From Paenibacillaceae bacterium (GTDB lineage: Bacteria > Bacillota > Bacilli > Paenibacillales > NBRC-103111): a DNA stretch of 64,000 nt. Shown piece by piece: positions 54,065 to 63,622 of the stretch (position 1 is its first letter; the number at the start of each line of letters is the position of its first letter). The position numbers were made by a program, and so were the translations under genes. The stretch spans positions 1-64,000 of the forward strand of contig JAQSYI010000034.1 in the NCBI GenBank assembly GCA_029256185.1. Direction: 5' to 3'. The notes under the pieces are model-generated. The model was not told the origin of the DNA. It did not search any database and was given only the letters and a program-made list of their open reading frames with translations.

Positions 54065-55399
54065 ATGGAATTTGGTCCTTTCCGGTTTCATGATGCAGAC
54101 GAATTATCCCGTGAGATCAGGTCGATGAATTTGAATATTCCCATGGCCGCTGATACGGAGGCTCTCAAGAGAAAGCCGAAGGTTGGCGGCCGCGAGCTGC
54201 CCAATTCCATGGCGGTGCATCCCATGGAAGGCTGTGACGGCAACCGGGACGGAAGTCCCGGCGAGCTGACCGTCCGCCGGTACAAGCGCTTCGCGGCTGG
54301 AGGGGCGGGACTGCTGTGGTTTGAAGCGGTAGCCGTCGTGCCTGAGGGCAGAGCCAATCCGCAGCATCTGTGGATTCACCAAGACAATGCGGAATCCTTC
54401 AGACAGGTAGCAGAGGATATTCAAGAGGCGGCCCAGACCTCCATGGGCAAGGAGCATAATCCGCTTCTTATTATGCAGTTGACCCATGCGGGGAGATTCT
54501 CCCGCCCGGTGGATAAGCCCCACCCGATTATTGCCTGCCACAATCCCTATCTGAACCAAAGAATGATGCTCCCTGACTCCTACCCGGTCATCACCGATTC
54601 CGAGCTGGAGCGTCTTGAGGATGACTACGTCGCAGCGGCCAAGCTGGCCAGGGCGGCAGGCTTCCATGGTGTTGACGTGAAATGCTGCCACCGCTATCTG
54701 GCCTCCGAGCTGCTCTCAGCTTACGAACGCAAGGGCAGCTATGGCGGCGATTTCGACGGAAGAACACGGTTTGTCCGCAACATTGTGGGCAAAATCCGGG
54801 CTGAGCTGGGCAATGATTTCATTATCGCCACCCGGATGAATCTGTACGACGGCATTCCTTTCCCTCATGGCTGGGGCGTAGACCGGGAGGATTACCGCAA
54901 GCCGGACCTCACAGAGCCGCTTAGGCTGCTTGCCCTACTGGAGCACGCTGGAGTCAGTATGGTTAATGTGACGATGGGAACGCCTTATTACAACCCTCAC
55001 GTGAACCGCCCTTATGACAAGGGAGGATATACCCCGGATGAAAGCCAGCTTGCAGGCGTGGAGCGTCTGCTCGGCGGAGCGGCGGCTGTTCAGCGGAGTC
55101 TGCCTAATCTGGCCGTTGTCGGGACCGGCTACAGCTGGCTGCGGCATCTGGCTCCCTATGCGGGGGCAGGAGTGATCGAATCCGGCGGCGCGACCATAAT
55201 CGGCCTGGGACGGAGCGCCTTCGCCTATCCCGACTTTGCCAAGGATATTATTGAGACCGGACGGATGAAGAAGGAAAAGAGCTGCACCGCTTGCAGCAAG
55301 TGTACGGAGCTGATGCGGGCCCACAGCGTAACAGGCTGCGTGGTGCGCGATCAGAAGACCTATGCGCCGCTGTACCGGGAATTTTGCCTGAACAAGTAA
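54065..55399 (+). CDS. NADH:flavin oxidoreductase (old yellow enzyme family) with a C-terminal Cys cluster
   Basis: 444 residues. An FMN-binding TIM barrel of the OYE kind: SMAVHPMEGCDGNRDG, IMQLTHAGRFSRP, and GFHGVDVKCCHRYL in place of the usual GFDGVEIHxAHGYL, so the catalytic His pair is altered. The C-terminus carries C-x2-C-x2-C-x11-C (CTACSKC...C), like the [4Fe-4S] site of 2,4-dienoyl-CoA reductase. The FAD/NADPH domain that follows in that enzyme is absent, so an external electron donor is likely. I start at ATG 54065 after GAGGTGA. First gene of the operon. Confidence 0.82.
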   Translation: MEFGPFRFHDADELSREIRSMNLNIPMAADTEALKRKPKVGGRELPNSMAVHPMEGCDGNRDGSPGELTVRRYKRFAAGGAGLLWFEAVAVVPEGRANPQHLWIHQDNAESFRQVAEDIQEAAQTSMGKEHNPLLIMQLTHAGRFSRPVDKPHPIIACHNPYLNQRMMLPDSYPVITDSELERLEDDYVAAAKLARAAGFHGVDVKCCHRYLASELLSAYERKGSYGGDFDGRTRFVRNIVGKIRAELGNDFIIATRMNLYDGIPFPHGWGVDREDYRKPDLTEPLRLLALLEHAGVSMVNVTMGTPYYNPHVNRPYDKGGYTPDESQLAGVERLLGGAAAVQRSLPNLAVVGTGYSWLRHLAPYAGAGVIESGGATIIGLGRSAFAYPDFAKDIIETGRMKKEKSCTACSKCTELMRAHSVTGCVVRDQKTYAPLYREFCLNK

Positions 55400-55482
55400 T
55401 CTGCCGACCTGATCTTATATGACATTGCAGTACCGTACAACAGCATCACGGACAAGAGGCAGGCAGAAGACAAGGAGGAGCT

Positions 55483-56256
55483 ATGGACAGAAGAGTCGCA
55501 TTAATTACCGGAGCAAGCCGGGGCATCGGTTTAGGCATCGCCGCCAAGCTTGCCGGGACGGGAATAGCCGTGGCTATTGTGGGTACCCGGCCGCCTGAGC
55601 AAGTGGAGGAAGCTGTGAAAAGCCTGGAGGACTCGGGCAGCCCCGTCTTATACGTGCAGGGCAATATCGCCTGCGGGGAGGACCGGGAGAGAATCGTAAG
55701 CGGTTGTGTGGAACGCTTCGGCAAAATTGATATTCTGGTCAATAATGCCGGGGTGGCCCCCAAGGAGCGGCTGGACATCTTGTCCACCACCGAAGAAAGC
55801 ATGGATCATGTGCTGGGGATCAACCTGAAGGGAACCTTCTTCCTGACCCAGCTTGTCGCAAACAGGATGGCAGAGTGGACAGCGGCAGGACGATTGACCG
55901 AGCCGCGCATTATCACCATTTCCTCCGTATCCGCTTACGCCAACTCGCTGAACCGGGCGGAATACTGCCTGTCCAAGGCTGCGCTCGCCATGATGACCCA
56001 GCTGTTCGCCGAGCGGCTGGCAGAGTACGGCATCCATGTTTATGAGATTCGGCCAGGCATCATTGCTACGGATATGACCTCCGGGGTGAAGGAGAAATAT
56101 GATGCCATGATCGCAGGCGGACTGACTCCCATCAAGCGGTGGGGATATCCGGAGGACGTAGCCAAGGCAGTCCTGGCCATGTGCTCGGAACTGTTCGCCT
56201 TCTCTACCGGGGATGTCATCAATGTGGACGGCGGATTCCATATCCGCAGATTATAG
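55483..56256 (+). CDS. Short-chain dehydrogenase, 3-oxoacyl reductase type
   Basis: A 257-residue classical SDR: TGASRGIG near residue 10, NNAG near 88, catalytic Ser in ISSVSAY and Tyr-x3-Lys in YCLSK, and C-terminal GDVINVDGGF. An AAGGAGG-like site precedes the ATG. Although similar to FabG, its place between OYE-like and flavoprotein genes points to oxidation of a hydroxyl group on a specific substrate rather than fatty acid synthesis. Confidence 0.88.
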   Translation: MDRRVALITGASRGIGLGIAAKLAGTGIAVAIVGTRPPEQVEEAVKSLEDSGSPVLYVQGNIACGEDRERIVSGCVERFGKIDILVNNAGVAPKERLDILSTTEESMDHVLGINLKGTFFLTQLVANRMAEWTAAGRLTEPRIITISSVSAYANSLNRAEYCLSKAALAMMTQLFAERLAEYGIHVYEIRPGIIATDMTSGVKEKYDAMIAGGLTPIKRWGYPEDVAKAVLAMCSELFAFSTGDVINVDGGFHIRRL

Positions 56257-56280
56257 AAGGAAGAGGGAGAACCGGACGCC

Positions 56281-58401
56281 ATGATCAGGAATCATGTGGA
56301 AATAGGCGGCATCAGGATGGATGTGTACAGCCTGAATACGGTTATCGTCGGTTCGGGCGCTGCGGGCCTGAATGCGGCAGACAGCCTCCATCAGTTGGGG
56401 CAGCAGGATATTGCCCTTCTCACCGAGGGCATCAACATGGGGACCTCCCGCAACACAGGCTCCGATAAGCAGACCTATTACAAGCTGGGGCTTGAAGGCA
56501 GCGTGCCCGATTCGGTAATGCGGCTGGCGGAGACCCTGTTTGCAGGGGGCGGCATGCACGGGGATATCGCCTTGATCGAGGCGGCGCTTTCCCCAAAATG
56601 CTTCTATAAGCTGGCGGAGATCGGCGTACCCTTTCCCCACAACCGCTACGGCGAGTACATTGGCTACAAGACCGACCATGATCCGGGCAAAAGAGCCACC
56701 TCGGCCGGTCCGCTTACCTCCCGCTTTATGACCGAGCAGTTGGAGCGTCAGGTGAAGAACAAAGGAATCGCCATTTTTGACGGTTACCGGGTTATTGCCG
56801 TCTTGACAGACCGCAGCCCTCAGGGAGAAGCGCAGGCAATAGGGCTGCTCACCCTCCATTGGGATACCCTGAATGAAGAGAACATGGGCTTTACGCTGTT
56901 CAATTGCACCAATATCGTATACGCTACCGGGGGACCTGCTGGCATGTATCAACAGAGCGTCTATCCCGAGAGCCAGACGGGGGCAACCGGTGCAGCACTG
57001 GAGGCAGGAGCCAGAGGGGTCAATCTGACCGAGTCCCAATACGGGATTGCCTCTACCGATTTCCGGTGGAATCTGTCCGGCACCTATCAACAGGTGCTCC
57101 CGCGCTATGTATCCACCAATCCGGACGGCAGCGGCGAGCGGGAATTTCTGGACGACTGCTTTGACACACCGGGGCAGATGGCGGACGCGATTTTCCTGAA
57201 GGGCTACCAGTGGCCCTTCGATCCCCGCAAAGTCCATCATCACGGGTCGTCCCTGATCGATATTCTGGTGTATACGGAGACGCAATTGAAGGGGCGCAAG
57301 GTGTATCTGGATTTCACCCGCAATCCGTCCTGGCTCTGCTCCGGCACGGCTGCACCGGGAGAAACCGGGGGCGGCTCGGAGGCGGCAGAGGAGAACGGAG
57401 GCCGGGGAACGGCGCCTGGGGTTGGAAACCGGATGGGAAACACCGGAATCAGCGGCGTGGACTTCTCTCTTCTGGGCCACGAGGCTTACGAATACCTGCG
57501 GCAATCCGATGCCTTGTTCGGCACTCCCATTGAGCGGCTGGCGAAGATGAACCAGCCCGCCATTGATTTATACCAACGAAACGGCATCGATCTGTCCCGG
57601 GAATACCTGCGGATTGATGTATGCGCCCAGCACAACAACGGCGGTCTCGCAGGCAATATCTGGTGGGAGAGCAATCTCCGCCACTTCTTCCCCGTGGGGG
57701 AAGCATGCGGCACGCTGGGTATTTACCGGCCGGGAGGCTCGGCGCTGAATGCCACCCAGGTGGGCAGCTACCGGGCGGCGCAATATATTCAGGCCCAATA
57801 CCGGCAGGAGCCTCCGGCTGCGGAGGTGTTCGCCGCCAAGGTGTCCGGGCAGGTGGAGAAGAAGCTTAAGCTGGCGCAGCACCTGGTTGACGGCATCTCT
57901 GCAGCCGAATCCAGCATCTGGTCGGCCAGAGACACGATGCGGGCCAATATGACCCGCAACGGAGCTTTTATCCGGTCCGCTCAAGGCTGTACGGAGGGAC
58001 TGGAGTTCTGCCGCCGGCAGCTGGCTAACTTTGCAGACAGCACCCGGATCGCCAACCGCCGCGAGCTGCCGGAAGCCTTCATTAACCTGGATATCCTGCT
58101 CACGCAGTTGGTTTATCTCAGCGCAATTGAAGAGCATATCGGGGCGGGCGGGGGAAGCCGCGGCTCCTATCTGATCCATGCGGAGAACGGGGAGATTCCC
58201 CATCCCAAGCTTGCCTCGCTGTTCCGCTTCCAACTGGAGGAGGGGAATCTGGCCGGGCAGGTGTGTGAGATGGAGCTGGTGCATGAAGCCGGAGAGTTCC
58301 GCTGCGGCGCCCAATGGAAGCCGGTGCGTCCCATTCCCGACCATGACAACTGGTTCGAGAACGTCTGGAATGCTTATACACGCAATCAAATTATCGTTTG
58401 A
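56281..58401 (+). CDS. FAD-binding protein of the fumarate reductase/succinate dehydrogenase flavoprotein class
   Basis: A 706-residue flavoenzyme. The FAD dinucleotide motif is VIVGSGAAGLNAAD near residues 22-36, with a second FAD contact near YATGGPAGMY and GEACGTLGIYRPGGSALN near the C-terminal third. An insert of low-complexity Gly/Glu residues sits near 360-385. It probably oxidises or reduces a C-C bond of the pathway substrate. GAGGGAG precedes the ATG, 24 bases after the SDR stop. It could pass electrons to the OYE-like protein; that is inference. Confidence 0.8.
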   Translation: MIRNHVEIGGIRMDVYSLNTVIVGSGAAGLNAADSLHQLGQQDIALLTEGINMGTSRNTGSDKQTYYKLGLEGSVPDSVMRLAETLFAGGGMHGDIALIEAALSPKCFYKLAEIGVPFPHNRYGEYIGYKTDHDPGKRATSAGPLTSRFMTEQLERQVKNKGIAIFDGYRVIAVLTDRSPQGEAQAIGLLTLHWDTLNEENMGFTLFNCTNIVYATGGPAGMYQQSVYPESQTGATGAALEAGARGVNLTESQYGIASTDFRWNLSGTYQQVLPRYVSTNPDGSGEREFLDDCFDTPGQMADAIFLKGYQWPFDPRKVHHHGSSLIDILVYTETQLKGRKVYLDFTRNPSWLCSGTAAPGETGGGSEAAEENGGRGTAPGVGNRMGNTGISGVDFSLLGHEAYEYLRQSDALFGTPIERLAKMNQPAIDLYQRNGIDLSREYLRIDVCAQHNNGGLAGNIWWESNLRHFFPVGEACGTLGIYRPGGSALNATQVGSYRAAQYIQAQYRQEPPAAEVFAAKVSGQVEKKLKLAQHLVDGISAAESSIWSARDTMRANMTRNGAFIRSAQGCTEGLEFCRRQLANFADSTRIANRRELPEAFINLDILLTQLVYLSAIEEHIGAGGGSRGSYLIHAENGEIPHPKLASLFRFQLEEGNLAGQVCEMELVHEAGEFRCGAQWKPVRPIPDHDNWFENVWNAYTRNQIIV

Positions 58402-58434
58402 TTATACAGACAATACATTCTGGGAGGATTTGGT

Positions 58435-59673
58435 ATGGCACCCATACGTGCTGCTTTGATTGGAATCGGAGGTTATGGCAAAGAGCATATTCGCGTGCTG
58501 ACGAAGCTGGCCGAAGAAGGAAAGATCCAATGCACCGCTTTTTGCGATCCCAACCCCGCTGCTTTTCCCGAACAGGCGGACTTGCTTGTATCCCTCGGGG
58601 CCAAACATTATGAGGACTACCGGGTGATGCTCGATTCCCATGCGGGGATCGATCTTGCCATTATTGCTACGCCAATCCCGTTGCACAAGCCCATGTTCAT
58701 CCATGCCATGGCACGGGGCATTCATGTGCTCACGGAGAAGCCGCCTTGCGTCGCCATTGAGGATCTCGATGAAATGGCCACAGCGGCGAAGCAAAGCGGC
58801 AAATTGGGTGCGGTCAACTTTCAGAATACTTCCGGCCAGGCGTTCCGGCTGCTCTTGAAGATGATCCGGGAGGGCGCTATCGGTCAAGTCCGTACGGTTA
58901 CGGGCACCGGGATGTACCTGAGGCTGCATCAATACTTTCAGCGGGCGCAGTGGGCAGGGAAGCTGACATTGAACGGAGATTATGTGCTGGACGGTCCTAC
59001 CCTGAATGCTCTCTCCCACCAATTGAACAATTGCCTGGTAGCCGCAGGGGGCGGCGATCCGCGTCTGTCTCAGCCCCGGACCGTGCAGGCGGAGCTCTAC
59101 CGGTGCAATGACATCGAATCCGAGGATACCTCCTGCATCAGAATCGAAACGGAAAATGGGGTGCTGCTTCATAATTATACGACCCTTTCCAGCAGCCAGA
59201 CGCTTCTGCCTGTTATTAAGGTAACGGGAACGGAGGGAGAAATGGTCTGGTCCTACGAGAATCATCTGACTGTCATAAACGGCCATGGAGAGAGCAGGAA
59301 TGAGGTTTTTCCCAAAGAGGATCTGGTGCGCAACATGTATGACAATCTGCTGGATGCAATCTCCGGGGGGGCGGTGCCGCTCTACAGCAGCATTCAGGAT
59401 TGCCGCAGCTTCATTCTGGCGGCCAACGGAGCTTTTACTTCATCCGGCGTGATTCATCCCATCCCGCAGCATGCACTGGCACAGGATACGGTCGAAAGCG
59501 GCCGCACCTACACCCACATCCCGCTGATCAGTACCCATATCGAGCAGGCGGCCGGACAAGGCAAGCTATTCTCCGAGCTGCCGGATATCCCGTGGGGCGC
59601 TTCCGCCAAGCCGGTCAATATGGAGAATTATAAGCGGCTGCTGATCCATACAGGGACGGAGCACCGTTCGTAG
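58435..59673 (+). CDS. Gfo/Idh/MocA-family oxidoreductase
   Basis: 412 residues. The N-terminal NAD(P) domain has GIGGYGKEHIRVL near residue 10 and the conserved EKPP segment (LTEKPPCVA). The C-terminal alpha/beta domain carries the substrate site. The family oxidises sugars, inositols and related hydroxyl compounds, including at C3 of glycosides. It is the last gene of the operon and is followed by terminator-like hairpins. It suggests a carbohydrate-like or glycosidic substrate for the pathway. Confidence 0.88.
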   Translation: MAPIRAALIGIGGYGKEHIRVLTKLAEEGKIQCTAFCDPNPAAFPEQADLLVSLGAKHYEDYRVMLDSHAGIDLAIIATPIPLHKPMFIHAMARGIHVLTEKPPCVAIEDLDEMATAAKQSGKLGAVNFQNTSGQAFRLLLKMIREGAIGQVRTVTGTGMYLRLHQYFQRAQWAGKLTLNGDYVLDGPTLNALSHQLNNCLVAAGGGDPRLSQPRTVQAELYRCNDIESEDTSCIRIETENGVLLHNYTTLSSSQTLLPVIKVTGTEGEMVWSYENHLTVINGHGESRNEVFPKEDLVRNMYDNLLDAISGGAVPLYSSIQDCRSFILAANGAFTSSGVIHPIPQHALAQDTVESGRTYTHIPLISTHIEQAAGQGKLFSELPDIPWGASAKPVNMENYKRLLIHTGTEHRS

Positions 59674-59697
59674 GCTGTCCTGCGGCGTATACCGAAG

Positions 59698-59809
59698 AGG
59701 CACACCTGGCCGTTAGCGCCCGGTGTGCCTGGTATAGTTCCCATGGGTGAATGCACAAAAAAAGAAGAAACCGGGCGAAGCAGCTTGCTTGTTCCCCCGG
59801 TTTCTTCTT
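59698..59809. terminator. Two hairpins, the second a bidirectional terminator
   Basis: AGGCACACC (59698-59706) pairs with GGTGTGCCT (59722-59730) without a T run. GAAGAAACCGGG (59764-59775) pairs with CCCGGTTTCTTC (about 59796-59807), with A's before and T's after, so it can end both the oxidoreductase operon and nrdF. Confidence 0.8.
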
Positions 59810-59913
59810 AATTAAATGGCACAGCCAGGTGGTGCGTGTCAACCGATGTGCAGCATCCGCCTTGGGGCCGCTCGACTCTGCACCGGAAGAACAGGACCGC
59901 CTGTAGTCCGCCG

Positions 59914-60876
59914 TTATTCAAATACAAAGTCCTCATCGGTCAACTGCTCGACACGGAGGGCTTTAACGTAGCCGTTGCCCTTTTTCGAGAAAAAATCATG
60001 CTGCTTCGTCTGGGTGCTGATGCCGTTCAACACAATCGGATTGATCTCTTCTTCTGGAAAAACGGGCTCCAGGCCCAGGTTCATCATGGCTTTGTTGGCA
60101 TTGTAGCGCAGGAAAGCCTTCACTTCGCCGGCCAGTCCCACCCCGTTGTACAGCTCGTCCGTATACTGCTCCTCGTTGTCATGCAGCTTGTGCAGCAGCT
60201 CCAGCAATTCGGCTGCAGCCGCCTCCTGCTCCTCCGGGGCAAGCCCTGCATGGATTTCCTGCGCCAGCACGCCCACATACAGCCCATGGATGCTCTCATC
60301 ACGCAGAATCAGGTCGATGATCTCCCCGCTTGACGTCATCTTCCCCTGACCGGCCAGATACAGAGGATAAAAGAACCCGCTGTAGAACAGATAGCTCTCC
60401 AGCAGCACAGAGGCGGCCATGGCCAGATACAGGTCCTTGCCGGCAGTGGCCCCTGTGTAGTAACGGGCGATGGTTTCCGCTTTATATTGAAGGCGGGGAT
60501 TGCGCTCCACCCACAGGAATACCTCATCGATCTCCCCGGTTGACGCAAGCGTCGTGAAGATGCTGCTGTAGGACTTGGCATGGATCTGCTCCATCATGGC
60601 CATGAAGCCCAGCACTGCCTTGCGCTGCAGGCCCTCTACAAGCTCCAGAATCCGCGGCATACCGATGCCGCCTTGCACCGTATCCAGCAGGGTCAGCCCG
60701 CCAAGCACCTTCATATACAGCTCCCGCTCCGCCTGACTGAGCGTAATCCAGGACATCTTGTCGTCGGACAGGGGAATCTCGTCGTCGGTCCAGAACTGCA
60801 TGATATTCTGGCTCCAGAACGTGGAGGTGAAATCGTCATCCGGCCGGTTCCAATTGACAGCCTTCATTGCGCACAT
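59914..60876 (-). CDS. nrdF: Class Ib ribonucleotide reductase, small (radical) subunit
   Basis: About 320 residues, a ferritin-like di-metal protein that holds the tyrosyl radical. The N-terminal FWSQNIMQFWTDDEIPLSDD has the first metal-ligand Asp region. The E-x2-H ligand sets are in MMEQIHAKSYS and LRDESIHGLY. I start at ATG 60876 (MCAMKAV) after GGGGGAG; the upstream ATG at 60951 has no site. It follows nrdE by 123 bases in the nrdI-nrdE-nrdF order. Confidence 0.93.
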   Translation of the reverse strand: MCAMKAVNWNRPDDDFTSTFWSQNIMQFWTDDEIPLSDDKMSWITLSQAERELYMKVLGGLTLLDTVQGGIGMPRILELVEGLQRKAVLGFMAMMEQIHAKSYSSIFTTLASTGEIDEVFLWVERNPRLQYKAETIARYYTGATAGKDLYLAMAASVLLESYLFYSGFFYPLYLAGQGKMTSSGEIIDLILRDESIHGLYVGVLAQEIHAGLAPEEQEAAAAELLELLHKLHDNEEQYTDELYNGVGLAGEVKAFLRYNANKAMMNLGLEPVFPEEEINPIVLNGISTQTKQHDFFSKKGNGYVKALRVEQLTDEDFVFE

Positions 60877-60999
60877 GGATGCTTCTCCCCCTTCTTTGTT
60901 GGCTCCGGCTCTCTCTGTTCCGCTGTACCGCAGTCCAGGAGCCTGCCCCACGAAGTCATGCTGATCCCATCGGACAAGCTTCCTGTATCCTTCAGGCGC

Positions 61000-63084
61000 T
61001 TAGACCGAGCAACTGATGCACTCGTCAACCGACAGCATATTGGTGCGGGTATAGTACAGGGATTTCAGGCCGATTCGCGCCGCATAAATATAGTACCGGG
61101 CCAGCTGCCTGGTGGACACATCGCTGTTCACATGGAGCACCGTAGAGATGCCCTGGTCCACATGGGCCTGAATTTCAGCGATGAGATCCAGCACCTTGAA
61201 CTGGTCCATCTGGTAAGCCGATTTGTAATAGAAAATATTGTCCCTGGCCAAATAGGGCATGGGATAATAGGTGGTGGAGTTGGCATAAGTCCGCGTCTCG
61301 ATAAGCGAGACAATGGGCATCACGCTGGAGGTGGCATTCTGCACATAAGAGATGCTCTGCGTGGGCGCTATCGCCAGCCTGTACGCATGGTACAACCCGT
61401 GTGTCATCACCGCCTCCTTCAGCCCGCGCCAGTCCCCGGGAGACGGAATCTCCATTCCCGCGAAGAGCGCCTGCACCTTCTCTGTTGCCGGCCGGTAATC
61501 CACTTCCGTATACCGGTCGAAATAAGCGCCGCTGGCATACTCCGAGCGGGCGAAGCCCTCGAAGGAGCAGCCCCGTTCCCGGGCGATCTCCATGCTCTGC
61601 ACCAGAGAATAGTAGTTCATCATCATGAAGAAGGTCCGCACAAAATCCTTGGCCTCGGCGCTCTCATAGGCTATTTGGGCGGAAGCCAAATACCCGTGTA
61701 GATTCATCGCCCCAAGCCCTACGGAATGCAGCTCCTGGTTCGCCTTCACCACCCCGGGGGCATTGGCCACACGGGTCATGTCGCTCACCGCCGTCAGAGC
61801 CAGCATCCCCTCCCGCACGGATTCCTCCAGCTTCTTCGAACGCATGACATTGGCGATGTTGAGAGAGGCCAGATTGCAGCTGATGTCCCGGCGGATCGTG
61901 TCGGGCATGCCGTAATCACCGATCTCCGAAACCTCCTGCAATTGGAAAATCTCCGTGCACAGATTGGACATGCTCACGGTGCCCAACCCTTTGAGCGCGT
62001 GGAAGCGGTTGGCGTTGCTCTTGTTCATGATATAAGGATAGCCGGATTCCAGTTGGACCGCCGCAATCTTCACCAGCATTTCCCTGGCGCTCATGACCGC
62101 TTTCTTTTTGACCCGGTTGTCGGCAAGCAGCTTGTCGTACATCTCATCCATGTCCAGATCGTCCAGGAAACGCCCGTAAGCCTTGTAGACGGAGTACATG
62201 CCGAATACATGGAGCGGCTCGTTGCGCTCGGCCAACTCATAGAATTTTCCCGGCACGATCAGGCCGATGGACAAGGTTTTGAGCCGCGCCTTCTCGTCAG
62301 CGTTGATCTTCTTGCTGTCGAGAAATTCCATGACATCCCAGCCGAAAATATTGTAGTACGCCGCTCCGGAGCCCTTGCGCTGCCCCATCTGGTCGGCATA
62401 GGAGAAGGCGTCCTCCAGCAGCTTCAGCACCGGCATAATCCCCTTGGCCGCTCCCTCCACACCCTTGATGGGATCGCCGCGTCCCCGCAGCTTCGACAGG
62501 TTGACGGCCACGCCGCCCCCGATCTTCGACAGCTGCATGCAGGTGCCCAATATGTAGTTGATGGAGTTCAGGGAGTCATCCATCTCCAGCAGGAAGCAGG
62601 ACACCATCTCGCCGCGGCGCTTCTTGCCCGCATTCAAGAAGGTGGGGGTTGCCGGCTGTAGCCGCTGCTCCATCATCGAGGCGGCCAGTACCCGGGCATG
62701 GGCTGCCTTGCCCCTTCCCAGATGCAGCGCCGCGATGGCCACCCGGTCCGGGTAGTGCTCCAGGTACGTGGTCTTGTCATCGCTCCTCAAGGCGTAATCG
62801 GTATAAAATTTGGATGCCGCCATATACGAGGCGAACTCGAAGCCGTAGCTGTGGGTCAGGGCATAGATTTCCTCCACTTCTTCAGCCGTATAATGCCGGT
62901 AGACATCCTCATAGTAGTCGTTGTCGATCATATAGCGGACCTTTGCCGCAGTGCCGGAGAAGCTCAGGCTCCTGGCCAGCGCTTCCTCCATAAAAGCTTG
63001 GACCGCTTCCTTATCTTTGGTGAGCAGGAAGAATCCGTCCGCTCCGCGCTGCATCAGCTGATTGTTCAGTTCCAAGTAACGCAA
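61000..63084 (-). CDS. nrdE: Class Ib ribonucleotide reductase, large (catalytic) subunit
   Basis: 694 residues. Barrel motifs include CNLASLNIANV (active-site Cys), NQELHSVGLGAMNLHG, and the tyrosine pair near the C-terminus (GLKSLYYTRTN). The tail ends DECISCSV with a redox-active Cys-x2-Cys. The start is TTG 63084, nine bases after GGAGG. It overlaps the end of nrdI by about 70 bases, an unusually long overlap. It reduces ribonucleoside diphosphates with NrdF. Confidence 0.95.
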   Translation of the reverse strand: MRYLELNNQLMQRGADGFFLLTKDKEAVQAFMEEALARSLSFSGTAAKVRYMIDNDYYEDVYRHYTAEEVEEIYALTHSYGFEFASYMAASKFYTDYALRSDDKTTYLEHYPDRVAIAALHLGRGKAAHARVLAASMMEQRLQPATPTFLNAGKKRRGEMVSCFLLEMDDSLNSINYILGTCMQLSKIGGGVAVNLSKLRGRGDPIKGVEGAAKGIMPVLKLLEDAFSYADQMGQRKGSGAAYYNIFGWDVMEFLDSKKINADEKARLKTLSIGLIVPGKFYELAERNEPLHVFGMYSVYKAYGRFLDDLDMDEMYDKLLADNRVKKKAVMSAREMLVKIAAVQLESGYPYIMNKSNANRFHALKGLGTVSMSNLCTEIFQLQEVSEIGDYGMPDTIRRDISCNLASLNIANVMRSKKLEESVREGMLALTAVSDMTRVANAPGVVKANQELHSVGLGAMNLHGYLASAQIAYESAEAKDFVRTFFMMMNYYSLVQSMEIARERGCSFEGFARSEYASGAYFDRYTEVDYRPATEKVQALFAGMEIPSPGDWRGLKEAVMTHGLYHAYRLAIAPTQSISYVQNATSSVMPIVSLIETRTYANSTTYYPMPYLARDNIFYYKSAYQMDQFKVLDLIAEIQAHVDQGISTVLHVNSDVSTRQLARYYIYAARIGLKSLYYTRTNMLSVDECISCSV

Positions 63085-63430
63085 CTGATTCTACCTCCCT
63101 CACAAAATGGTCTGCTTCCTTGCGGGTTCCGGACAGCTCGAACTTGCCCAACACCGGCACATGATACTGCTCGGAGATCCTGTCCGCGCTTTTGGCGAAG
63201 CCGTCTCCCCAATTGCGGTTGCCGCTGGCCGCCACCCCTCGCAGAAAGCGGCTGTTGCGCTTCAGAAAAGCCGCCGTCTTATCCGGCACCTGACCAAAGC
63301 CGGAGGTGTATGTGACCAGAACGAAGGGTTCGGAGAGCGTAATGTTCTCATCAATGCGGAGGCAACGCATGTTCAGCTTGTTAACGAACCGGGCCACATT
63401 GCCCGTGCGCGACTCATAGGCGATCAGCAT
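63011..63430 (-). CDS. nrdI: NrdI flavodoxin-like protein
   Basis: About 139 residues: MLIAYESRTGNVARF (FMN phosphate loop), LVTYTSGFGQVP and GVAASGNRNWGDGF are the three FMN-contacting loops. It supplies the oxidant that activates the Mn cofactor of NrdF. I start at ATG 63430 after AGGAGGAACG; the longer frame to 63520 runs into the tandem repeat and is spurious. Its C-terminus extends about 20 codons into nrdE. Confidence 0.92.
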   Translation of the reverse strand: MLIAYESRTGNVARFVNKLNMRCLRIDENITLSEPFVLVTYTSGFGQVPDKTAAFLKRNSRFLRGVAASGNRNWGDGFAKSADRISEQYHVPVLGKFELSGTRKEADHFVREVESVALLGTEQSADAARSGRILPAHQR

Positions 63431-63447
63431 CCTTCGTTCCTCCTGAG

Positions 63448-63612
63448 AGCTTTGCAGAGCAAAGCTTGCTTCGTAAGCATAAGCTAGAGCTTTGCAGAGC
63501 AAAGCTTGCTTCGTAAGCATAAGCTAGAGCTTTGCAGAGCAAAGCTTGCTTCGTAAGCATAAGCTAGAGCTTTGCGGAGCAAAGCTTGCTTCGTAAGCAT
63601 AAGCTAAAGCTT
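63448..63612 (-). repeat. 40-base leader tandem repeat before nrdI
   Basis: About four copies of a 40-base unit. On the minus strand it reads TAGCTTATGCTTACGAAGC-AAGCTTTGCTCTGCAAAGCTC, with hairpins GCTT-ACG-AAGC and GCTTTGC-TCT-GCAAAGC. The array fills the gap between nrdG and the nrdI ribosome binding site. It is closely related to the array at 50536. Confidence 0.88.
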
Positions 63613-63622
63613 TGACTGACCG

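Noticed and set aside
63448..63612. Possible CRISPR array (four 40-base repeats)
   Set aside because: Units are contiguous with no unique spacers, and no cas genes are present.
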